The notes below the pieces were generated by a model. That model had not been told where the DNA came from and did not search any database. It saw only the letters and a program-made list of their open reading frames with translations. Shown here piece by piece: positions 44,875 to 55,020 of a stretch of 64,000 nt of DNA. How positions within the stretch are numbered: the first letter of the stretch is position 1; each line of letters starts with the position of its first letter. The translations under genes and the position numbers were made by a program. Source of the DNA: Pyrodictium sp. (GTDB taxonomy: Archaea; Thermoproteota; Thermoprotei_A; Sulfolobales; Pyrodictiaceae); assembly GCA_013540595.1 (NCBI GenBank), contig JABXKE010000002.1, forward strand, positions 310,050 to 374,049, in the 5' to 3' direction.

Positions 44875-45444
44875 ATGCGATTACAACCAAAGTGCAATGG
44901 GGGTGAAGGAGTTACGGTCCAGATACCTCTAGACTATGTTTGTGTTAAAAGCGGCGTTTTGTGTCCACGATGCCAAGGACTTATAGAGACAGGTTCTGTT
45001 GATGAGAGAGAAGTAGAAGTCATGAAGGCATTGATAGATCTAGAAGAAAGTGAGGGGGTAAGCATTCTCAAAAAAGCAACATACCATAAGGCATACTTCG
45101 TTAACAGCGACATGGTAGTAATAGTTATGGATTTGGGAGTTGGAACAAGCGTTCCAGTATTCAGTAGGTATGCACGAGAAATAGAACAAAAGCTTAGAGA
45201 GAGGCTTGGTATGAGGATAAAGATTATACCGAAGGCAAATGATGTTAGGGGACTTGCAACACATCTACTTTATCCAGCACGCGTACTAGGAGTTAACACT
45301 CTATGGTTACCTGATGGGAGCATAGAATATGTTGTTAGAATAACAAGAAGAGATGAACAACGACTTGGAAAGGCTAAAGAGGTCTATGAGAGAATACTAA
45401 GCGAGATGCTTGGTAAACGAACCCATATAAGGGCAGGATATTAG
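44875..45444 (+). CDS. KH-domain/zinc-finger RNA-binding protein (NusA-like)
   Basis: A short N-terminal part with CPRC (and an earlier VCVKSG), then a helical linker and a KH-like fold typical of archaeal NusA-related proteins (MRIKIIPKANDVRGLATHLL, then PARVLGVNTLWLPDGSIEYVVRI). Such proteins are thought to act in transcription elongation or RNA binding. ATG is the first codon of an AT-rich leader; no strong ribosome binding site is seen. Confidence 0.65.
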   Translation: MRLQPKCNGGEGVTVQIPLDYVCVKSGVLCPRCQGLIETGSVDEREVEVMKALIDLEESEGVSILKKATYHKAYFVNSDMVVIVMDLGVGTSVPVFSRYAREIEQKLRERLGMRIKIIPKANDVRGLATHLLYPARVLGVNTLWLPDGSIEYVVRITRRDEQRLGKAKEVYERILSEMLGKRTHIRAGY

Positions 45445-45473
45445 AACGGAAAGCGGATAAAGTAACTACATCC

Positions 45474-46673
45474 TCATAACTTATCTACATCAACTATTTC
45501 CCTTAGCACCAGCGTAGCATACATGCCTTTTTCCATACAAAACCTTAACACTATATTGTCGCCGTGCATCATGTAACTCAAACCGCGCACACGAGTAAAG
45601 ACGGGGCGCCAGTACGGTCGGAGTCTAGGTATACCAGGCGGCGGGTCTGCCAAATCGTCGTAACTTAATCCCGCGTATTCTAATACGTCCATGAGTATTT
45701 CATAGGCTTTTCCACCAACACCAACCTTATAGCCTATACCAGGAATATAAGCTAAGGGTGCACCGCTATCTGCTACCCGTTCACCAGATAACCTCACTTT
45801 ATGGTCATAGCCACGTCTTATTCTTAGAGAAACATACAAATTGAAAATGTAGGCCTGCACTGCGGAGAGGAACACTTCAGTAATTATCTTATTGATAGTT
45901 CTTAGAAAGCCTATACTTGTCTTAAGCCTTCTAGCTACATTGCTTTCATAAAACCTGTGATTCATACATAGTTCTGGGTCACTCCAAAACATACGTCTAC
46001 AGTATCGAGTCCTCTCCCCTTCAGTGGGATAGTCTGAGACGAGCAACTCCTCTATAAAGCCTACATGATCAGCCTTTAGTAGCCTTATACCAACAAGGTG
46101 TGTATTGGGTCTTCGTGTCCCGAATCTCTGATAAGCATAGTAGGCAGGTAAATATGAGACCTTTATTGCCTCCAATGCTCTGCTTAGATTTCTACTTAAA
46201 ACCTTAAGTACAATGATGAAACAATTTCCTAGGTTACTACCTCTACGAGGGCACTTACTGGTGTACCCTATGAAACGTGCCCACTGAGGACCAGGCCCAC
46301 TGATTATTATTGGAGGGTTTTTAGGGCAGGGTAAGCAGAGGACTTGTAATGTCGTGGCATCAGTATCCTTTAAGCCTAGTGTAGAGGCCCAAGGCACGCC
46401 AAGTCTCTTAGCTAGGCTTCTTGACGCATCTATGCTTGACTTACCACGCTTGGCTAGTATGTATACACAGTATTTCTGGGGTTTCCTACTAATGGGGATA
46501 TCATACTCCTCTATTACGATAAAGTTTCTCTTCCTGGGCTCTATTATCTCTGCCATGGGCTCATACTTGAGAACCTTATACCACATGCCTAGCATGAGGT
46601 CTAGCGGATGTGTAGACTCTACGAAAGCCACACTCTTTACGCCTCCCAGCCAAGAATCATTGGTTAGTAACAT
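45474..46673 (-). CDS. truD: tRNA pseudouridine synthase TruD
   Basis: Archaeal TruD makes pseudouridine 13 (and in archaea also other sites) in tRNA. The catalytic Asp motif is GLKDTDATTLQ, followed by LPAYYAYQRFGTRRPNTHLVG and a middle insertion domain. 399 residues is normal. The first about 30 residues (upstream of MLGMWYKV) are not typical and the start may be internal. Pth2 lies upstream on the same strand, 34 bases away. Confidence 0.88.
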   Translation of the reverse strand: MLLTNDSWLGGVKSVAFVESTHPLDLMLGMWYKVLKYEPMAEIIEPRKRNFIVIEEYDIPISRKPQKYCVYILAKRGKSSIDASRSLAKRLGVPWASTLGLKDTDATTLQVLCLPCPKNPPIIISGPGPQWARFIGYTSKCPRRGSNLGNCFIIVLKVLSRNLSRALEAIKVSYLPAYYAYQRFGTRRPNTHLVGIRLLKADHVGFIEELLVSDYPTEGERTRYCRRMFWSDPELCMNHRFYESNVARRLKTSIGFLRTINKIITEVFLSAVQAYIFNLYVSLRIRRGYDHKVRLSGERVADSGAPLAYIPGIGYKVGVGGKAYEILMDVLEYAGLSYDDLADPPPGIPRLRPYWRPVFTRVRGLSYMMHGDNIVLRFCMEKGMYATLVLREIVDVDKL

Positions 46674-46707
46674 CGTTTCTGTCTTTCTGAAGCCCCATAT
46701 TACTCGT

Positions 46708-47082
46708 CTACAATAGCTTGAGGTGCCCTGTTATTCTATCGATAAGCTTTGATGGTGCAGGACCTATGCCAACAGCTGTTCGAGTGCCTGGCGGTAGTTC
46801 TGTTAGACCTGCATCAGCTATGAGGCTTGATGGAAGGCCTAGTTTAAGTGCTTCATCATATATAGCTATGAGTTCTTTTTCATCTTTTACCTTGACAACA
46901 ATCTTCTTTTGCCCCTCCTGCCTCCATCTCTTTAGCCACATAATCCAGTCAGGGCGTTTGCTGTCAATTATTGTTAGCACAGCTTCGACGGCTGCATGAG
47001 CTGCTTGGACAGCTGTTTTGCCTTTACTCATTTTCAAGTCTTCTCTAATGACTATTACTTGTTTGTATTCTTCACTGCTCAT
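46708..47082 (-). CDS. pth2: Peptidyl-tRNA hydrolase, type 2
   Basis: Recycles tRNA from peptidyl-tRNAs released early. KQVIVIREDLKMSKGKTAVQAAHAAVEA is split in the N-terminal half; LPSSLIADAGLTELPPGTRTAVGIGP completes the Pth2/Bit1 signature. It is 124 residues and is probably cotranscribed with truD. Confidence 0.94.
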   Translation of the reverse strand: MSSEEYKQVIVIREDLKMSKGKTAVQAAHAAVEAVLTIIDSKRPDWIMWLKRWRQEGQKKIVVKVKDEKELIAIYDEALKLGLPSSLIADAGLTELPPGTRTAVGIGPAPSKLIDRITGHLKLL

Positions 47083-47170
47083 GATCGTCTCTCCCAGCTT
47101 AGTTACGTAGTGACGAGAGAGAAGAGGTTATAATATAGGCTACCCAGACGGTTTGGAGAGGGGAAGAAGG

Positions 47171-47386
47171 ATGGCGTTGGAGCTGACAGTGCAGAGGAAG
47201 CCTAGTATTGTTGACGTGGTGAAGATGCCTATATGCTCTAGCTGCAATAGACCAATAACACCGTGGGAGAAGGGTGTGGCTTTCCTATGTCCCAACTGTG
47301 GCGAAATAGTCATATGGCGTTGTGCTAGCTGTAGAAAGCTCGGCGTACCGTATAAGTGTCCCAAGTGTGGTTTTGAAGGGCCTTAG
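47171..47386 (+). CDS. Double zinc-ribbon protein (HVO_2753-like)
   Basis: A small protein with four CxxC pairs: CSSC, CPNC, CASC and CPKC, ending CPKCGFEGP. This matches the archaeal HVO_2753-type zinc finger, associated in haloarchaea with translation and biofilm traits. A TTG 18 bases upstream also fits the frame, but ATG 47171 follows a GGAGAGGGG site. TATAATATAGG upstream could be its promoter. It precedes aEF-1beta. Confidence 0.78.
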   Translation: MALELTVQRKPSIVDVVKMPICSSCNRPITPWEKGVAFLCPNCGEIVIWRCASCRKLGVPYKCPKCGFEGP

Positions 47387-47489
47387 GTACACACTTCAAT
47401 ACCCTACTTTGTGTACACGTAACTCGTAAGGCTATTTTAGCTCTGACACCCTGATACTGGCTTGACTTGACAAGATGGGGGATGAATAC

Positions 47490-47768
47490 ATGGCCAAAGT
47501 GCTAGTAGTAGTATCTATATATCCATCAAGCACTGATATTGACCTAGACAATCTTGCCGAGAGAATAAAGTCCAAGTTACCCAGCGAGTATGAAGTAGCC
47601 CGTTACGATAAAGTACCAATAGCCTTTGGTTTAAACGCATTAAAAATGTACTTTATTATGCCAGAGGAAGCTGAGGGCGGAACATCAAAGCTAGAGGAGA
47701 TACTGAGCAACATCGAAGGCATAGAAGAATTTGAGGTTGAAGCCGTCCACAGACTTTCTCAGTACTAA
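47490..47768 (+). CDS. ef1b: Translation elongation factor aEF-1 beta
   Basis: Nucleotide-exchange factor for aEF-1alpha. KVLVVVSIYPSSTDIDLDNL, PIAFGLNALKMYFIMPEE and IEEFEVEAVHRLSQY are characteristic. About 92 residues from ATG 47490 (GGGGGATG upstream). Downstream of the zinc-ribbon gene with which it may form an operon. Confidence 0.94.
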   Translation: MAKVLVVVSIYPSSTDIDLDNLAERIKSKLPSEYEVARYDKVPIAFGLNALKMYFIMPEEAEGGTSKLEEILSNIEGIEEFEVEAVHRLSQY

Positions 47769-48010
47769 TAGATGGAGTAGTGTTTTATAGAAGTTTTAAT
47801 AGCATCACGTATTTTCTGAGTAATAATCCAAACTTAGGTGATCGTATTAGCTTAAACTTAAATCTCTTTCAGGAAGCCTTCAACTATAAAGCATCCACAT
47901 TGGATCTATTACGAAGTAGAGTTTAAGAGATAGTAAGTAGGAAAAGGGAGTACTTACTGTAGAGGACTAACTAAGGGGATACGACGAGTAGGGTGAGGGG
48001 TCACCAAGTA

Positions 48011-49843
48011 ATGTCTATGACAAGTTCTGGTCGGCACAAGCGCGAAGTCATCCTCCGTGTTGCTGAGGCAAAACAGAAGGATGTTGGGAAGTGGAAGGTT
48101 AGAATAGACATAGATATTTTACGGTTGATAGGTGTCGAGCCAGGTGACATCGTAGAAATAGAGGGGCGTAAGAAGACAGCGGCAATAGCATGGCCCGGCT
48201 ACCCCGAAGACAAAGGCCAGAACATTATCAGGATGGATGGTCTCATACGAAAGAATGCTGGTGTTGGCATAGGGGATAAGGTGATAGTTAGAAAGGCTGA
48301 TGTAAGACCTGCTGCGTTAGTTAAGCTTGCTCCAGCTAATTTCTCTATAACAATTGACACAGGATTCATTAACTATGTTAAAAAGAAGCTTGTTGACAGG
48401 CCTCTTGTCGAAGGGGACACAATACTTATACCAGTACTGAACCAGTCTATACCATTTGTCGTCATACAAACAAAGCCCGCTGACGTTGTCATTGTGACCC
48501 AAGATACTAACATAATACTGTTAGAGAAGCCCGTTGAGCAAAGCAGGATTCCAAGAGTAACCTACGAAGACATAGGCGGGATGAAGGATGTCATACAGAA
48601 AGTTAGAGAACTTATTGAGCTACCACTTAAGCATCCAGAAATATTCAAAAGGCTAGGCATTGAACCGCCTAAGGGCGTTCTACTGTATGGGCCCCCAGGC
48701 GTTGGTAAGACTTTGCTCGCTAAGGCTATTGCAAACGAGACAAACGCTTACTTTATTGCTATTAATGGTCCTGAGATTATGAGTAAGTATTATGGTGAGA
48801 GTGAGCAGAGGCTACGAGAAATATTCGAAGAAGCAAAGAAGAACGCCCCATCAATAATATTCATAGACGAAATAGATGCAATAGCGCCTAAACGTGACGA
48901 AGTCGTCGGAGAAGTTGAACGCCGTGTTGTAGCACAACTTCTCGCCCTCATGGATGGACTTGAAAGCCGGGGAGATGTGATAGTTATAGCTGCTACAAAT
49001 AGACCTAATGCTGTTGACCCAGCACTGAGGCGCCCAGGGCGATTCGATAGAGAGATAGAGATCCCCTTACCAGATAAGCAAGGAAGACTGGAGATACTCC
49101 AAATACATACAAGGAATATGCCACTAGCAGACGACGTTGACTTGAACAGGATAGCCGAGATGACACGAGGGTATACTGGCGCAGATCTCGCAGCGCTTGT
49201 AAGGGAGGCCGCAATGCATGCACTAAGAAGATACCTTCCCATGATAGACTTGAGCGAGGAGAGTATACCGCCAGAAGTCCTTGAATCCATGGAGATACGT
49301 ATGGAGGACTTCATGGTTGCTATGAGAGAGATTGTGCCAAGCGGCCTAAGGGAGATTTATATTGAGGTTCCTGAGGTTCATTGGGATGATGTTGGTGGTT
49401 TGGATGATGTTAAGCAGCAGCTTCGTGAGGCTGTTGAGTGGCCTCTAAGAAACCCAGAGGTGTTCAAAAGGCTAGGAATAACGCCGCCTAAGGGTATTTT
49501 GTTGTTTGGTCCTCCTGGTACTGGTAAGACTTTGCTTGCTAAGGCTGCTGCTACTGAGAGTGGAGCCAACTTCATAGCAGTAAGAGGACCAGAAATACTA
49601 AATGGTAGGCGTCTCGGGGCAGTCTATGTGTGGAGGGCCCGTATAAGGGTAGACACTAAGGCCTTGGACGTCCTCCTCATAAGGCCCCTACTCAGCAAGC
49701 ACGACCCCGAGGTCCTCGAGTTAGTCTCTTGTAGCAGGCTAAGAGACATACTTACAAGTGATCATCTACGCGTTGAAGTGCTCTGTAGAATCGACCCCTA
49801 CATCTCGGAGACCATCTTAGGTAATTCCCCAAGTCGTCGCTAG
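48011..49843 (+). CDS. CDC48/VCP-type AAA ATPase, truncated in the second AAA domain
   Basis: The N-terminal double-psi barrel and CDC48 domain 2 (to about residue 185) and the D1 AAA domain (Walker A GPPGVGKT, Walker [22 protein letters not shown]) are intact. D2 starts normally (Walker A GPPGTGKT) and stops at RGPEIL near 49600. A decayed trace of KWVGE may be visible as AATGGTAGGCG (49601-49611), and then an unrelated 77-residue tail continues in frame. Walker B, sensor and arginine finger of D2 are missing. Normal archaeal CDC48 has about 730 residues; this has about 610. It is adjacent to the Nap-like island. GTG 47993 is a longer start. Confidence 0.85.
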   Translation: MSMTSSGRHKREVILRVAEAKQKDVGKWKVRIDIDILRLIGVEPGDIVEIEGRKKTAAIAWPGYPEDKGQNIIRMDGLIRKNAGVGIGDKVIVRKADVRPAALVKLAPANFSITIDTGFINYVKKKLVDRPLVEGDTILIPVLNQSIPFVVIQTKPADVVIVTQDTNIILLEKPVEQSRIPRVTYEDIGGMKDVIQKVRELIELPLKHPEIFKRLGIEPPKGVLLYGPPGVGKTLLAKAIANETNAYFIAINGPEIMSKYYGESEQRLREIFEEAKKNAPSIIFIDEIDAIAPKRDEVVGEVERRVVAQLLALMDGLESRGDVIVIAATNRPNAVDPALRRPGRFDREIEIPLPDKQGRLEILQIHTRNMPLADDVDLNRIAEMTRGYTGADLAALVREAAMHALRRYLPMIDLSEESIPPEVLESMEIRMEDFMVAMREIVPSGLREIYIEVPEVHWDDVGGLDDVKQQLREAVEWPLRNPEVFKRLGITPPKGILLFGPPGTGKTLLAKAAATESGANFIAVRGPEILNGRRLGAVYVWRARIRVDTKALDVLLIRPLLSKHDPEVLELVSCSRLRDILTSDHLRVEVLCRIDPYISETILGNSPSRR

Positions 49844-50000
49844 TCGTTGGCTCCTAACTATATGAATACCTCAACGTATTGTTTTTAAGCATCCGAAACA
49901 GTATGGGTTAATACTAAAATAAGGCATTATTGCTAGTGACGCAATGGAGTTCTGAAAGGTGCTTTTAGCCGCCTTATAAATCCTTGTGGGGGTTCATGTA

Positions 50001-53000
50001 TTGGCTGATGAGACCCGTAGAGATGTTCTTAAGGCAATAGCTATTGGTGCAGCCCTAGCGGCAGTAGGCGGTGTAGCCACATACCTTGGTACTGGTCGTG
50101 AGAAGGAAGTCTACAAGACTGTGACTACAACACTCAAAGAGATTACCACTAAGACTATAACTGAGACAATCACGCCTGGAGCTACAACCACAGCGGCTAC
50201 AGAGACTACACCAGCCAAGCCCAAGCTAGCAGTCATACCTGTAGGCCCATGCAGGTTCTGTGGTACCGGGTGTGGTGTACAAGCCCAAGTCTTGCTCGAC
50301 CCCGCGACTGGCATGGCTAAGGACATTGTCGCGCTTACTGGCATACCAGAATACCCAGTTAACCGTGGCGCCCTCTGTACCAAGGCCTTCTATATACACA
50401 AAGCCATAGGCTATGGAGGCAACAAGACGGCGTTTGAGCAGAGGCTCAAGAAGCCGCTCGTGATAAAGGACTGGATTATACCTGGCAAGAATAGGCCGCC
50501 AATAACACCAGAAGAGATACCTGAGGCGCCCAGGGTGAGGAATAGGCAGGTCAGCAAGAATGTTGATGCCACAGTCCCCACAGTTGAGCACATAAAGAGG
50601 AACTACGTAGAGATCGACTGGGATACCGCGGTAAAGTTCTTCACAGCAGTATTCAAGTACGCCCTACAGAAGTATGGGCAGCACGCCTTCGCATACTATG
50701 GCAGTGGCCAGCTCGGCACTGAGGAGAGCTACGTAATAAACAAGCTCACTAAGGCTGGTATACACACAAACAACCTTGACGGAAACCCACGAATGTGTAT
50801 GGTTAGCGCAGTTGGAGGATTCATAACGAGCTTTGGTGCAGACGAGCCCGAGGTCAGCTATGACCACATAGATGTCCCTGAGCCTGATCTTGGAGTTCAC
50901 GCTGACACATTCCTCCTCATAGGAACCAATACAGCTGAGGCTCATCCAATAGTCTTCGGCCGTATAGCCCAGGTCAAGCAGGGTAACCCAGAGAAGGTCA
51001 AGGTCATACTTGCAGATCCTCGTAAGACTAGGAGTGGAAGCATAGCAGACTTATGGCTGCCGATTCGCTGGAGTATGGACGTAGCGTTCTTGCATACTAT
51101 AGCCCACATAATAGCGTTTGACCTGGACGGCTGCAAAGTCGACACAGAGAACTGGAAAGTAGAGTGCCGTGAAGAGTACGTGGACATTAAGTGGCTTAAG
51201 CGCCACGTAGACTTCGCTATACCAGTAAAGACTGCCAAAACTTGGGCGTTCAAAGAGTACAACAGCAAGTACAACGATATGGGCGACTTGAACAAGGTAT
51301 GGGACATGGGTACTACAGCTAGTAGCGCAGCGAACTACAAGCTCTACCCGAGCAGTGGTAAGGAGTACAAGAGCGAGGAAGAAGTAGAGAAGGACTGGTG
51401 GAAGGGCTTTGCCCTATATCTAAAGTTCTTAGAGATGTACAAGTCCGAAGTAATGGTTAAGATACTGTTTGGCGACGAGAAACCATTGATAAACAGGGAG
51501 ACAGCCAAGAGGCTCATCGAGGCTGGCGAGCTTAGCCCAGACAAGGTGAGCCTTACAGGTAGTGAGCCCTTCGTAGAAGTAGACCCTGTTGAGGCTATGA
51601 GGCTTGCAGCTAAGTGGATGGCTAAGGGCCGACTACTAGTCTTATGGACGATGGGTATTAACCAGAAGATTCAGGGAGTACACGCGGTAAACGCAATACT
51701 AAACCTACTCGCCTTGACGGGACAGATAGGCAGGTATGGTGCTGGCGCACTAAGCCTTACAGGCCAGCCAAACGCTTGTGGCGGCATACGTGACCAGGGC
51801 GGTCTAGCCCATGTACTGCCCTATGGTAGGCTCATAGCAGAGAAGGCTGCAAGAGAAGAAGTAGAGAACATCTGGAAGAAGCTAACTGAGGAATACCTGC
51901 GCGAGCGCGGCTACCCGCCGGACCAGATCAAGAAGGAGGTGGAGAAGGTCTACGTACACCCAGCCCCTGGCCCACACGTTGTAGAGATGTTCCGTCGCGT
52001 GAATGCTGGCCAACTCAAGATAGTATGGATAGCAGAGACAAACCCAGGCCACAGCCTACCAAACGTGTTCAAGTTCCGTGCAGGCATGGCCAAGCCCCAC
52101 GCTGACGACCCAGCATTCCCATTCATAGTAGTGAGCGACATCTACCCCACGAGGACAACCGACCTAGCAGACCTCATATTCCCAGCTGCTGCGTGGGGCG
52201 AGAAAGAGTTCAAGTACGGCTGTACAGAGCGCCGCTACAGTGTGGCAAGATACATCATACAGCCTCCAGGCGAGGCCGTCGGCGACCACATGATATTCGC
52301 CATGATTGGTAAGGCCCTAGAGGATGAGGGCCTGGTGCCAAGAGGCATTGTGAGTGGCTTCTTCCCAGAAGACGTTGACAAAGCCGCGAAGACTGCTGGC
52401 AAGAGCTGGGTACAGTACATTGTTGAGAAGAGCCGCGACAAGAAGTGGCACGAAGAGTTCCTCAACAGGGTATGGGATAGAGACATACTAAGCCTAGCAA
52501 AGAACACCTACTACGACTTCAGCTACGTGAAGCGCGAGGCTTTCAGAAAGATGGTGAACGGCTTCCGCTGGCCATGGCCAGAACAGTATGCCACCAACCC
52601 GAGTGTCAAGATGCGCTACGACAAGTATAAGGCGGCTAGCAGGTATTCCTACCCATACGACCCGCTGATGCCTGACCCAGAAGTGATAAAGAAGATCTAC
52701 AGCGACATAAAGGTGATGAATAGCCCAGAGGAGATCAAGACGTACATCGAAAAGCTAGACGATAATGTTGTACACCATGTACACAAGGCTAAGTGGCTAG
52801 GATCATTATCCAAGAACCCAGTGCTAATGAAGTGGGTGCTTAGGCACATAGTAGAGGAGATAGATGACCTCGAGTACAAGAAGGTGAAAGTACTGCCAAA
52901 CGACTGGTACGTAGTCTTCTACGCTAAGCCAACTGGTAGGATGACAGTGTGGGCAAGGCCATGGCTACCAGTAATAGTTGACCATGAGACTGGCGAGATT

Positions 53001-53759
53001 AAGCTCAACAAAGAGGTAATAATAACTCGTGAGAGACTAGATGTTGACACGGTATTCGCTGGCAAGATATCAGTATTCAGCGAGCCCAAGGGACCATTCA
53101 AGATAGTAGAGAAACACACTGCAGTACCCGCAAGCGGGGACCCGGAGAAGGCCCTACAAATACTGGCAACAAAGTCTTGGGGTGAAGCCTTGAAGACGAA
53201 CCGTGGCGACATACAGGCGCTATTCGAGTTAGCACTAGCGCCAGCTGAAGCACCAGGCTTCTCTCTCACCTACAAGCTTGATACCGGCGAAGTGATAACA
53301 GTAAGGGATGCCACAGGCTACGAGTTAGTAGCAACTACTGGCCGTATAGTAGAGCACTGGCACACTGGCACAATGACAGGCCGCGTGCCAGAACTCAAGA
53401 GGGTTAAGCCAGAAGCCTACGTGGAGGTACGTAAGGAGCTAGCTGAGAAGCTAGGAATAAAGGATGGTGACTGGGTTACAGTAGAGAGCCCAAGGGGCAA
53501 AGTTACAGTCAGGGCAATAGTACTAGACCCCAAGACCGGCCTAGGCGGCCCAAGAGCAGACTACGTGTTCATACCATGGTTTGACGAGAACAAGCTGGCA
53601 AACGCACTAACACTAGACAACTATGACGTGCAGCCATACTTCTTCCAGCCAGACTACAAGACGTGTGCCGCAAGAATAAGGAAGGCTCGGCCAGACGAGA
53701 TACCTGCGAGCGAGACATCACAGACTGCAAGGCCCAAGTTTAGTATTAAGGTAGTCTAG
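50001..53759 (+). CDS. napA: Periplasmic-type nitrate reductase-like molybdoenzyme (NapA family), enlarged
   Basis: A Mo-bisMGD oxidoreductase exported by Tat. Residues counted from 49986: Tat motif TRRDVLK at 10-16 and a hydrophobic stretch, a Thr-rich linker (45-80), the [4Fe-4S] Cys89, Cys92, Cys96 and Cys131, and RMCMVSA with Cys271 in the Mo-ligand position of NapA (compare RHCMASA). The tail TGRIVEHWHTGTMTGR is near-identical to NapA. At about 1250 residues it exceeds NapA (about 830); roughly 120 extra residues lie between ARPWLP (near 990) and TGRIVEH (near 1118). GTG 49986 is possible; GGGGGTT favours TTG 50001. Substrate nitrate is inferred. Confidence 0.75.
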   Translation: MADETRRDVLKAIAIGAALAAVGGVATYLGTGREKEVYKTVTTTLKEITTKTITETITPGATTTAATETTPAKPKLAVIPVGPCRFCGTGCGVQAQVLLDPATGMAKDIVALTGIPEYPVNRGALCTKAFYIHKAIGYGGNKTAFEQRLKKPLVIKDWIIPGKNRPPITPEEIPEAPRVRNRQVSKNVDATVPTVEHIKRNYVEIDWDTAVKFFTAVFKYALQKYGQHAFAYYGSGQLGTEESYVINKLTKAGIHTNNLDGNPRMCMVSAVGGFITSFGADEPEVSYDHIDVPEPDLGVHADTFLLIGTNTAEAHPIVFGRIAQVKQGNPEKVKVILADPRKTRSGSIADLWLPIRWSMDVAFLHTIAHIIAFDLDGCKVDTENWKVECREEYVDIKWLKRHVDFAIPVKTAKTWAFKEYNSKYNDMGDLNKVWDMGTTASSAANYKLYPSSGKEYKSEEEVEKDWWKGFALYLKFLEMYKSEVMVKILFGDEKPLINRETAKRLIEAGELSPDKVSLTGSEPFVEVDPVEAMRLAAKWMAKGRLLVLWTMGINQKIQGVHAVNAILNLLALTGQIGRYGAGALSLTGQPNACGGIRDQGGLAHVLPYGRLIAEKAAREEVENIWKKLTEEYLRERGYPPDQIKKEVEKVYVHPAPGPHVVEMFRRVNAGQLKIVWIAETNPGHSLPNVFKFRAGMAKPHADDPAFPFIVVSDIYPTRTTDLADLIFPAAAWGEKEFKYGCTERRYSVARYIIQPPGEAVGDHMIFAMIGKALEDEGLVPRGIVSGFFPEDVDKAAKTAGKSWVQYIVEKSRDKKWHEEFLNRVWDRDILSLAKNTYYDFSYVKREAFRKMVNGFRWPWPEQYATNPSVKMRYDKYKAASRYSYPYDPLMPDPEVIKKIYSDIKVMNSPEEIKTYIEKLDDNVVHHVHKAKWLGSLSKNPVLMKWVLRHIVEEIDDLEYKKVKVLPNDWYVVFYAKPTGRMTVWARPWLPVIVDHETGEIKLNKEVIITRERLDVDTVFAGKISVFSEPKGPFKIVEKHTAVPASGDPEKALQILATKSWGEALKTNRGDIQALFELALAPAEAPGFSLTYKLDTGEVITVRDATGYELVATTGRIVEHWHTGTMTGRVPELKRVKPEAYVEVRKELAEKLGIKDGDWVTVESPRGKVTVRAIVLDPKTGLGGPRADYVFIPWFDENKLANALTLDNYDVQPYFFQPDYKTCAARIRKARPDEIPASETSQTARPKFSIKVV

Positions 53760-53780
53760 GGCGAAGCATTTAACTAAACA

Positions 53781-53793
53781 TCTTTTTATTTTA
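53781..53793 (+). terminator. T-rich terminator after napA
   Basis: TCTTTTTATTTTA begins about 22 bases after the napA stop codon and fits an archaeal T-rich terminator. A new TATA-like CTTAAACT follows at about 53868-53875, so napG probably has its own promoter. Confidence 0.4.
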
Positions 53794-53893
53794 ATCCAAA
53801 TCTTCTCGTACAAGTACATGTTGGTTATTCTCGAATAATTTTTCTCTTAAATGTAAACTAAACTATCCTTAAACTTTAGTCAAAACTCTAAAA

Positions 53894-53911
53894 AACTAGT
53901 ATTTACTAGTT
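53894..53911. promoter_or_regulatory. 18-bp operator-like palindrome upstream of napG
   Basis: AACTAGTA, TT, TACTAGTT is a perfect 8-bp inverted repeat. It starts about 20 bases downstream of a TATA-like CTTAAACT, so it would overlap the transcription start of the napGHD genes. That is a typical place for an archaeal repressor site. Confidence 0.45.
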
Positions 53912-53996
53912 CTACACCGTGTAAGGAGTTGTCTACCTACAGCAAGTGGTGCATCATGTACTATGTGTTAGACCAAGTAATTATGAGGGGGCACGC

Positions 53997-54992
53997 ATGA
54001 ATGATAAGAGAAGGCGTGGTGTCAGTCGTAGAGAATTCATAAAAACAGCCATAGTCATTGCAGCTGCATCCTTATCCTCTAAATTAGCTGTTGATGCTAC
54101 TGGCTCGTCTGGCGGAGAAGGGGGAGCTGGCAAGTACTACGAGTTCTTTGTCCTTGAAGATAATGATGACCGGCTTGAGTATTATAGCATGCTGGGCCTC
54201 GTCATTGAGAAGAATGGCAGGAAGTGTGTTGCTAACCCACTTTTACCGGGCAAGTGTATGGCGTATACTAAGCCTTATGAGGAGGACAGATTCGAGCTTC
54301 TTCCTCCGGGTGCAAGAGAGGACTTCTACTCTCGCTGTGTCAGGTGCGGCTTATGCTACTTTGCTTGTAGCTACATGGGGTACCATGCAATAAGCCTTGT
54401 CGATGAGCGTGGCGGGTTACGCAGGATGGGAACACCAGTAGTAGGCGACGTCATGTATAGGCCTTGTACTCTCTGTATGGAGTGTACAAAAGTGTGCCCA
54501 ACTGGGGCGCTTGAGGAGGTTCCAAGGGAAGAGGCTGGGATGGGCGTTGCTCTGATAGACCCTGATCTCTGCTGGGCGTGGAATAGTGGTGACTGTAAGA
54601 GCTGCGCTAAGGCCTGTCCCTTTGGCTCTGAAGTGTTTGAGTTTACATTCACTGAATGGGGTATTCATACCAGGGTAAGGCCTGACAAGTGCACTGGTTG
54701 TGGCCTCTGTGTTAGTGCGTGCCCCATTGAGGGCTCAGCTATCCATGTTCTCCCCCGCAAAGTCTACGAGGAGAGGACGAGGAACTACAAGAACACCGGT
54801 ATGAGCTACGAGGAGTACCTCAGACTTATACAGGAGACTGAGGAGAAGGATCCATTCAAGGCTACTTGGAGGACAGCCATTAACACTGACTACATCCAGA
54901 ACGTTAGAGGGTTTATTGAGGAGAAGCTTGAGACCAAGAAGGATAGCACGTACAAGCAAGGCGAGACCAGCAATAGCAGTGTAGCTCTCTAG
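53997..54992 (+). CDS. napG: NapG-like ferredoxin, Tat-exported
   Basis: A Tat signal (SRREFIKTAIVIAAA) leads a protein with four [4Fe-4S] sites: CVRCGLCYFAC, CTLCMECTKVC, CWAW with CKSCAKAC, and CTGCGLCVSAC. NapG accepts electrons from NapH at the membrane and passes them to NapA. A longer reading from 53946 exists, but GAGGGGG stands before ATG 53997. It is followed by napH after 28 bases. Confidence 0.88.
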   Translation: MNDKRRRGVSRREFIKTAIVIAAASLSSKLAVDATGSSGGEGGAGKYYEFFVLEDNDDRLEYYSMLGLVIEKNGRKCVANPLLPGKCMAYTKPYEEDRFELLPPGAREDFYSRCVRCGLCYFACSYMGYHAISLVDERGGLRRMGTPVVGDVMYRPCTLCMECTKVCPTGALEEVPREEAGMGVALIDPDLCWAWNSGDCKSCAKACPFGSEVFEFTFTEWGIHTRVRPDKCTGCGLCVSACPIEGSAIHVLPRKVYEERTRNYKNTGMSYEEYLRLIQETEEKDPFKATWRTAINTDYIQNVRGFIEEKLETKKDSTYKQGETSNSSVAL

Positions 54993-55020
54993 GCGTGGTG
55001 CAGAGTAGAGGTGTAGAGCT

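Noticed and set aside
49611-49843. A separate gene in the tail of the CDC48 reading
   Set aside because: The 77 residues look protein-like, but there is no ribosome binding site or start with good context and no recognised family. I treat it as an in-frame tail after a break.
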